Part shown: in pieces, positions 60,056 to 64,000 of the stretch
Numbering within the stretch: the first letter of the stretch is position 1
Layout: each line of letters starts with the position of its first letter
Assembly: GCA_041572755.1 (NCBI GenBank)
Contig: JBFFRY010000006.1
Location: 34,791-98,790, forward strand
DNA length: 64,000 nucleotides
Source of the DNA: JBFELU01 sp041572755
GTDB taxonomy: Bacteria > Actinomycetota > Acidimicrobiia > Spongiisociales > UBA11373
Reading direction: 5' to 3'
Program-made: the position numbers and the translations under genes
The notes under the pieces: model-generated
The model's database searches: none
Told to the model about the DNA's origin: nothing
The model's input: the letters and a program-made list of their open reading frames with translations, nothing else

Positions 60056-60812
60056 GGATCTCATCGCCGGCAACTGGAAGATGCACGCCACCCACCTCGA
60101 GGCGATTCAGATGGTGCAGAAGCTGGGATATCGGCTGGATCCCGCCGACTACGACCGGGTGGATGTCGTGGTCTGCCCGCCATTCACCGCGCTTCGCTCG
60201 GTGCAGACCGTGATCGAGGCCGATTTCCTGCGTGTCGAACTCGGGGCGCAGAACCTCCATTGGGAGCAGAAGGGTGCGTTCACGGGGGAAGTCTCGCCGG
60301 CGATGCTGGCGGCGTTGGGAACCCGGTACGTCATCGTGGGCCATTCGGAGCGGCGGCAACTGTTCGGAGAGGACGATTCCGCGGTGGCCCGCAAGCTGCG
60401 AGCCGTCCTGGAGGTCGAGATGGTGCCCATCCTGTGCGTTGGTGAGACCCTCGAACAGCGCGACGACGGCAGCACCGAAGAGGTGATCGGAGCGCAGCTC
60501 ACCACCGACCTGCAGGGCCTGGATGGTGCAACGGTGGCTGGGCTCGTGGTGGCCTATGAGCCGATCTGGGCGATCGGCACCGGTCGGACCGCCGATGCCG
60601 ACACGGCTGCAGCGGCCATCGGCTTCCTTCGAGACCGGGTGCGGGAGGGCTGGGGTGAGGCGGCCGATGCGATCCGCATTCTCTACGGCGGGTCGGTGAA
60701 TCCGGGAAACATCGCCGGCTTGATGGCCAAGCGCGACATCGACGGGGCTCTGGTCGGTGGCGCGTCGCTCGACCCCGACTCCTTCGCCGCCATCGTGCGC
60801 TACTGGGTCTAG
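60045..60812 (+). CDS. tpiA: Triose-phosphate isomerase
   Basis: 255 residues. Catalytic residues: Lys in AGNWKMHAT, His in IVGHSERRQLFGE and Glu in VVAYEPIWAIGTG; phosphate-binding loop LYGGSVNPGNI near the C-terminus. It interconverts DHAP and GAP. It overlaps the end of pgk by 11 bases and is therefore translationally coupled. Together with pgk and gpmA it forms a lower-glycolysis block. Confidence 0.96.
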   Translation: MARKDLIAGNWKMHATHLEAIQMVQKLGYRLDPADYDRVDVVVCPPFTALRSVQTVIEADFLRVELGAQNLHWEQKGAFTGEVSPAMLAALGTRYVIVGHSERRQLFGEDDSAVARKLRAVLEVEMVPILCVGETLEQRDDGSTEEVIGAQLTTDLQGLDGATVAGLVVAYEPIWAIGTGRTADADTAAAAIGFLRDRVREGWGEAADAIRILYGGSVNPGNIAGLMAKRDIDGALVGGASLDPDSFAAIVRYWV

Positions 60813-60857
60813 GCGAAACCCTCGGGTCGACTCAGAGCGTTGCCGATGATTGAACCG

Positions 60858-62618
60858 ATGACCCGCCCCCCGCATTTGGCGCGTCTCGGGCTCGCGCTGA
60901 GCGTCGTGTCCCTCGCCTGCGCGCCCGGAACCGGCGTCTCTCCGGCACCGCCGACCGAGAGCCCGGTCACCGCGGGAATCACCGAACCAGCCGACCCGGG
61001 GCCGACGGCGGTGATCGTGGGGATCGGCGGCGCGCCGGCACCCCGCACGCTCAACCCGTTGCTCGACTCCGCCGACGTGGCGGTGTTGGATCGGGTGGCG
61101 GCGGCGGCCTACACGACGGGTTTCGGTGTGGCGCCGGTGTCCCTGGAGCTGGTGCCCGAGATCCTGGCCGAGATCCCGTCGGTGGGAAACGGGGGGATCG
61201 TCGACAACGGCGACGGCACGATCCGGGCCACATTCAGGTTGGTCCCGGGTGCCGAATGGGCCGACGGCGTGCCGGTCACCGGGTCGGACCTCGAGTTCAC
61301 CCACGAGGTCCTCGTCGACCCGTCCCTTCCGATTCGCACCGACCTTCGCTCTCGTCACGACAAGATCGTGCCCGGGTCGATGGTCACCGAGGACGACGGC
61401 GTGACGCTCACGATGGAGGCCTCCACCGACGCCGAGCTCCTCTTTCCCTACATCCTCCCTCGTCACGAGGTCGAGGGAACCGACTTCGTGGACGACTGGA
61501 ACGACCGAATCTGGACGGGGGCCGGGCCTTTCGTGTTCGAGGAGTACCAGCCGGGTCAGTTCCTGGCGTTGCGTCGCAATGAGCGCTACTGGAAGCGTGA
61601 CCCGGTGACGGACGAGCCGCTGCCGCACCTGGACCGGGTGGTGTTCCGGTTCTTCTCCGCCGGGGACGACCCGCGCCTGGTGCAGCTGTTCGAGAGCCGC
61701 GAGCTCGATGTGGTGAGCCTCGACTTCCCCGACGGCAGCGTCGACACCTACCAGGCCCTCGCCACCGAGGGGGCGAGCGTCGATCTGGCCCCGAGCCTCG
61801 ACTGGCTCCATCTCAATTTCCAGTTCGGCCCGGGCAACCGGAACGCCGGCAGCCTGAACGAGTACCGGGCGTTTCGCCGGGCGGTGGCTCATGCCATCGA
61901 TCGGACCGAACTCGCCTCGGAACGCGACACGGTGCCCCTGTTCTCGTTTCTCAGGCTCTACCGGCCAGATCTCACCGAGGATCCTTGGGGCCAATACGAG
62001 TACGACACCGAGAGGACCGCGTCCTACCTCGACTCGCTGGGGAGACGCCTGGACATCGACTACCCGTCAGGAGACGGGCCGCGCCTCGTGCTCACCGCTG
62101 CCTCGGAGCGGACGGGGACGGTGACGATGGCGGGGAGCATCGTGGTGATGCTGGCCGACGCCGGGATAGCCGCCGAGCTCCAACTGGAGGATGCGACGCT
62201 CCTGTTCGGTACGACCCTGGACAACGGCACCTGGGATACCGCAGCTTGGCGCTTCACCGGGGGCCCGGGCCGATCGCGGGCGATCGAGTTCGTGAAGATG
62301 TTCGACCCCAATGGACTTCCGTTCGTGGGCAGCAACTTCTACCGATGGGGGACCGTCGACTCAAAGGTCCAGAACAGTGCCACCCGCCTCTACGCCGGGC
62401 TCATCGAGGATCTGGAGGCGACGATCGACCCGACGGAGATCGATGGGTTGTTGCGCCAACTCGAGAACCTCCTGGCCGAGGAGATGGTGATCCTGCCGTT
62501 GATGACTCACGATCAGGTCGGGGTCGCCTGGTGGCCAGACGAAGTCGAGGGACCCGCCGTCAACCAGTGGCAGGGGGTGGCCTGGAACCTGGCCACCTGG
62601 CGGGTCCCCGCCGGATAG
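60858..62618 (+). CDS. Family 5 solute-binding lipoprotein (oligopeptide/dipeptide ABC type)
   Basis: About 586 residues. The signal peptide MTRPPHLARLGLALSVVSLAC ends in a lipobox (VSLAC) with lipidation at Cys21 if ATG 60858 is used; ATG 60846 and TTG 60840 are alternatives with a less typical n-region. The mature protein is a family 5 (DppA/OppA-like) binding protein: ADGVPVTGSDLEFTHEVLVD and GAGPFVFEEYQPGQFLALRRNERYW are characteristic. No permease or ATPase genes adjoin it. It splits tpiA from gpmA in the glycolytic block. No ribosome site is obvious. Confidence 0.88.
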   Translation: MTRPPHLARLGLALSVVSLACAPGTGVSPAPPTESPVTAGITEPADPGPTAVIVGIGGAPAPRTLNPLLDSADVAVLDRVAAAAYTTGFGVAPVSLELVPEILAEIPSVGNGGIVDNGDGTIRATFRLVPGAEWADGVPVTGSDLEFTHEVLVDPSLPIRTDLRSRHDKIVPGSMVTEDDGVTLTMEASTDAELLFPYILPRHEVEGTDFVDDWNDRIWTGAGPFVFEEYQPGQFLALRRNERYWKRDPVTDEPLPHLDRVVFRFFSAGDDPRLVQLFESRELDVVSLDFPDGSVDTYQALATEGASVDLAPSLDWLHLNFQFGPGNRNAGSLNEYRAFRRAVAHAIDRTELASERDTVPLFSFLRLYRPDLTEDPWGQYEYDTERTASYLDSLGRRLDIDYPSGDGPRLVLTAASERTGTVTMAGSIVVMLADAGIAAELQLEDATLLFGTTLDNGTWDTAAWRFTGGPGRSRAIEFVKMFDPNGLPFVGSNFYRWGTVDSKVQNSATRLYAGLIEDLEATIDPTEIDGLLRQLENLLAEEMVILPLMTHDQVGVAWWPDEVEGPAVNQWQGVAWNLATWRVPAG

Positions 62619-62630
62619 CCGCCCGGCGAG

Positions 62631-62640
62631 ACGCTAGCGT
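62631..62640 (+). promoter_or_regulatory. Candidate gpmA -10 element (TAGCGT) within the palindrome ACGCTAGCGT
   Basis: TAGCGT at 62635-62640 lies in a 10-base perfect palindrome in the 47-base gap before gpmA, leaving ~18 bases of leader with only a weak AGGAC ribosome site. The palindrome could be an operator. Confidence 0.3.
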
Positions 62641-62665
62641 CGCGACCACGCGACCAGGACGGCCC

Positions 62666-63421
62666 ATGTCTATCACCCTCGTACTGCTGCGCCACGGGGA
62701 GAGCGAGTGGAATCTGGAGAACCGCTTCACCGGGTGGACCGATGTGGGCCTCTCGGAGACGGGTGTGACCGAGGCTCGCAACGCCGGCCGGTTGCTCAGG
62801 GCGGAGGGTCTCGGGTTCGACCTGGCCGTCACGTCCGTGCTGAAGCGGGCGATCCTCACGCTCAACCTGGTGCTCGAGGAGATGGACCTCGATTGGATCC
62901 CAGTGCGCAAGCACTGGCGACTCAACGAGCGCCACTACGGGGCACTGCAGGGACTCAACAAGGCGGAGACGGCCCGGGAGCACGGCGAGGAGCAGGTGCA
63001 CGTGTGGCGCCGGTCGTACGATGTGCCGCCACCCCGGTTGGAGCTCGGCGATCCCCGCCACCCCACGCACGACCCCCGCTACTCCGACCTGGCTCCCGAC
63101 GTGCTCCCCGCCAGCGAGAGCCTGGCCGACGTGGTGGGGCGCATGCTGCCCTACTGGCACGACGTGATCGTGCCGCTCGTCAAGAGCGGCCGGAGGGTCC
63201 TGGTGTCGGCCCACGGCAACAGTCTGCGGGCACTGCTGAAGCACCTCGACGGCATCTCGGACGCTGAGATCCCTTCACTCAACATCCCCACCGGGATACC
63301 ACTGGTCTACGAGGTCGACGACGGGCTGCAGCCCATCGCCAGCCGCTACCTGGGTGATCCCGAAGCGGCGGCCGCCGCGGCTCGCCGCGTGGCCGACCAG
63401 ACCAAGGGCGGGGGAGCCTGA
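62666..63421 (+). CDS. gpmA: 2,3-bisphosphoglycerate-dependent phosphoglycerate mutase
   Basis: 251 residues. LLRHGESEWNLENRFTGWTDVGLSE contains the phospho-histidine; RHYGALQGLNKAETA and VSAHGNSLRALLKHLDG (second catalytic His) are typical of dPGM. It interconverts 3- and 2-phosphoglycerate. ATG 62666 begins at the family N-terminus. It lies between the solute-binding protein and secG. Confidence 0.95.
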   Translation: MSITLVLLRHGESEWNLENRFTGWTDVGLSETGVTEARNAGRLLRAEGLGFDLAVTSVLKRAILTLNLVLEEMDLDWIPVRKHWRLNERHYGALQGLNKAETAREHGEEQVHVWRRSYDVPPPRLELGDPRHPTHDPRYSDLAPDVLPASESLADVVGRMLPYWHDVIVPLVKSGRRVLVSAHGNSLRALLKHLDGISDAEIPSLNIPTGIPLVYEVDDGLQPIASRYLGDPEAAAAAARRVADQTKGGGA

Positions 63422-63457
63422 AACCGGGTACATCCTGGCAGAGGTTGCCATTTTGAC

Positions 63458-63486
63458 TTGCCATTCGGACTCGCGCGCTCCACAAT
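63458..63486 (+). promoter_or_regulatory. Promoter for secG
   Basis: TTGCCA (63458-63463), 17 bases, CACAAT (63481-63486) in an AT-richer 114-base gap. Start near 63493 gives a ~43-base leader with a GAAAGGGA ribosome site. Confidence 0.5.
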
Positions 63487-63535
63487 GCACCATTCGGCCC
63501 TGACACGGGTCATAACGACGTGAAAGGGACTCATT

Positions 63536-63781
63536 TTGGAAGGGATTGTCGACGCGCTCGTCATCAGCGCCCACATCCTGTTTTCACTTGGGCTGATCGC
63601 ACTGATCTTGCTGCACGCAGGACGGGGCGGGGGCCTCTCCGACGCGTTCGGGGGTGGGATGGGACCGGCGGGTGGCCTGGGAGGGTCCACCGTGGTCGAG
63701 AAGAATCTCGACCGGCTCACGGTGGCGGTGGCGCTGCTCTTCACAATCACCACCTTCGCCTTGGCGTGGGTGCTCGACTGA
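63536..63781 (+). CDS. secG: Protein-export membrane protein SecG
   Basis: 81 residues from TTG 63536. Two helices (about 5-27 and 58-79) flank a glycine-rich loop (GRGGGLSDAFGGGMGPAGGLGGSTVVEKNLDRLT), the SecG hallmark. It is an accessory subunit of the SecYEG translocon. AAAGGGA lies 8-9 bases before the TTG. Location after tpiA/gpmA is conserved in actinobacteria. The next gene encodes an exported lipoprotein. Confidence 0.93.
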   Translation: MEGIVDALVISAHILFSLGLIALILLHAGRGGGLSDAFGGGMGPAGGLGGSTVVEKNLDRLTVAVALLFTITTFALAWVLD

Positions 63782-63839
63782 CCCGACTGGAAAGGGAGGG
63801 ACGGTTGGAGTCCTGTCAACCAAACAAGGAGGAAAGCGC

Positions 63840-64000
63840 TTGAAGCATTTGTGGCGACGTCGCAGCTTGACGTGGCTCGGGCTTCTGCTCGCGTTTGCAC
63901 TCGTCGTAGCCGCCTGTGGTGACGACGATGCTGCCGACACGACGGCGGCCCCGGGAACCACGGAGGCTCCGACGACAACTGAGGCTGCCACGACGACCGC
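63840..64000 (+). CDS. Lipoprotein, 3'-truncated by window edge (possible solute-binding protein)
   Basis: TTG 63840 is preceded by a perfect AAGGAGGAAA ribosome site at 63825-63834. The visible 53 residues start with a basic n-region (MKHLWRRRSLTW), a hydrophobic core and lipobox VVAAC with Cys26, then GDDDAADTTAAPGTTEAP, an acidic Thr/Ala/Pro-rich tether. Such tethers are common at the start of actinobacterial ABC substrate-binding lipoproteins, but no functional domain is yet visible. It would be processed by the LspA encoded at 12565. Confidence 0.8.
   Translation, partial: MKHLWRRRSLTWLGLLLAFALVVAACGDDDAADTTAAPGTTEAPTTTEAATTT

Noticed and set aside
59754..61994. 746-codon minus-strand frame opposite pgk, tpiA and the solute-binding protein
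   Set aside because: Spans three real genes on the plus strand; composition typical of reverse-complement high-G+C coding.

Overview
This window is a gene-dense, high-G+C stretch (about two thirds G+C by eye) of a bacterial chromosome. Gene content and order point to the phylum Actinomycetota: ftsW-murG-murC-murB-ftsQ-ftsZ with sepF and yggT, a T-box-controlled ileS, paired Get3/ArsA-like ATPases, and uvrC-rapZ-yvcK-pgk-tpiA-secG. A separate trpF, no divIVA after yggT and no whiA or gap beside yvcK suggest a deep lineage such as Acidimicrobiia. That placement is inference. No rRNA, insertion sequence, prophage, CRISPR array or integrase gene was seen, and no gene-free gap exceeds 300 bases.

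Layout. 1-8375: cell wall and division operon (ftsW, cut by the window edge, to yggT). 8384-11823: ileS on the minus strand behind a T-box leader and its own promoter. 11844-16132: DUF167 protein, DksA-like zinc finger protein, lspA, rluD, then two different phosphofructokinases on the minus strand. 16294-21945: dnaE, two overlapping Get3/ArsA-like ATPase genes and a small unknown. 21959-27410: a duplicated ThyX-like protein, an EamA transporter and five small membrane proteins of unknown role. 27357-32046: xpt, nth, MATE and MFS transporters, ccdA. 32069-41674: trpE, ygfZ-like, a two-component system, trpC-trpF-trpB-trpA and nadE. 41726-48689: small membrane ORFs, tRNA-Leu(CAA), polA, rpsA and an orphan TadZ/CpaE-like ATPase. 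48710-57050: coaE and a full uvrB, uvrA, uvrC set, with a 57-residue tatA hidden on the minus strand. 57043-63781: rapZ, yvcK, pgk, tpiA, a lipoprotein solute-binding protein, gpmA and secG. A second lipoprotein runs off the right edge.

The strongest signal not explained by the gene list is promoter architecture. In front of at least a dozen genes a TANNNT hexamer ends only 6-9 bases before the start codon, usually with no Shine-Dalgarno sequence, which is the signature of leaderless mRNAs. The pattern supports several start choices and reveals two candidate 8-codon upstream ORFs whose stops overlap the next start as ATGA. Two proteins or protein pairs also show complementary loss of active-site residues: the two halves of the double ThyX protein, and the two Get3-like ATPases. 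In each case one partner keeps the residue the other has lost, which suggests composite active sites.
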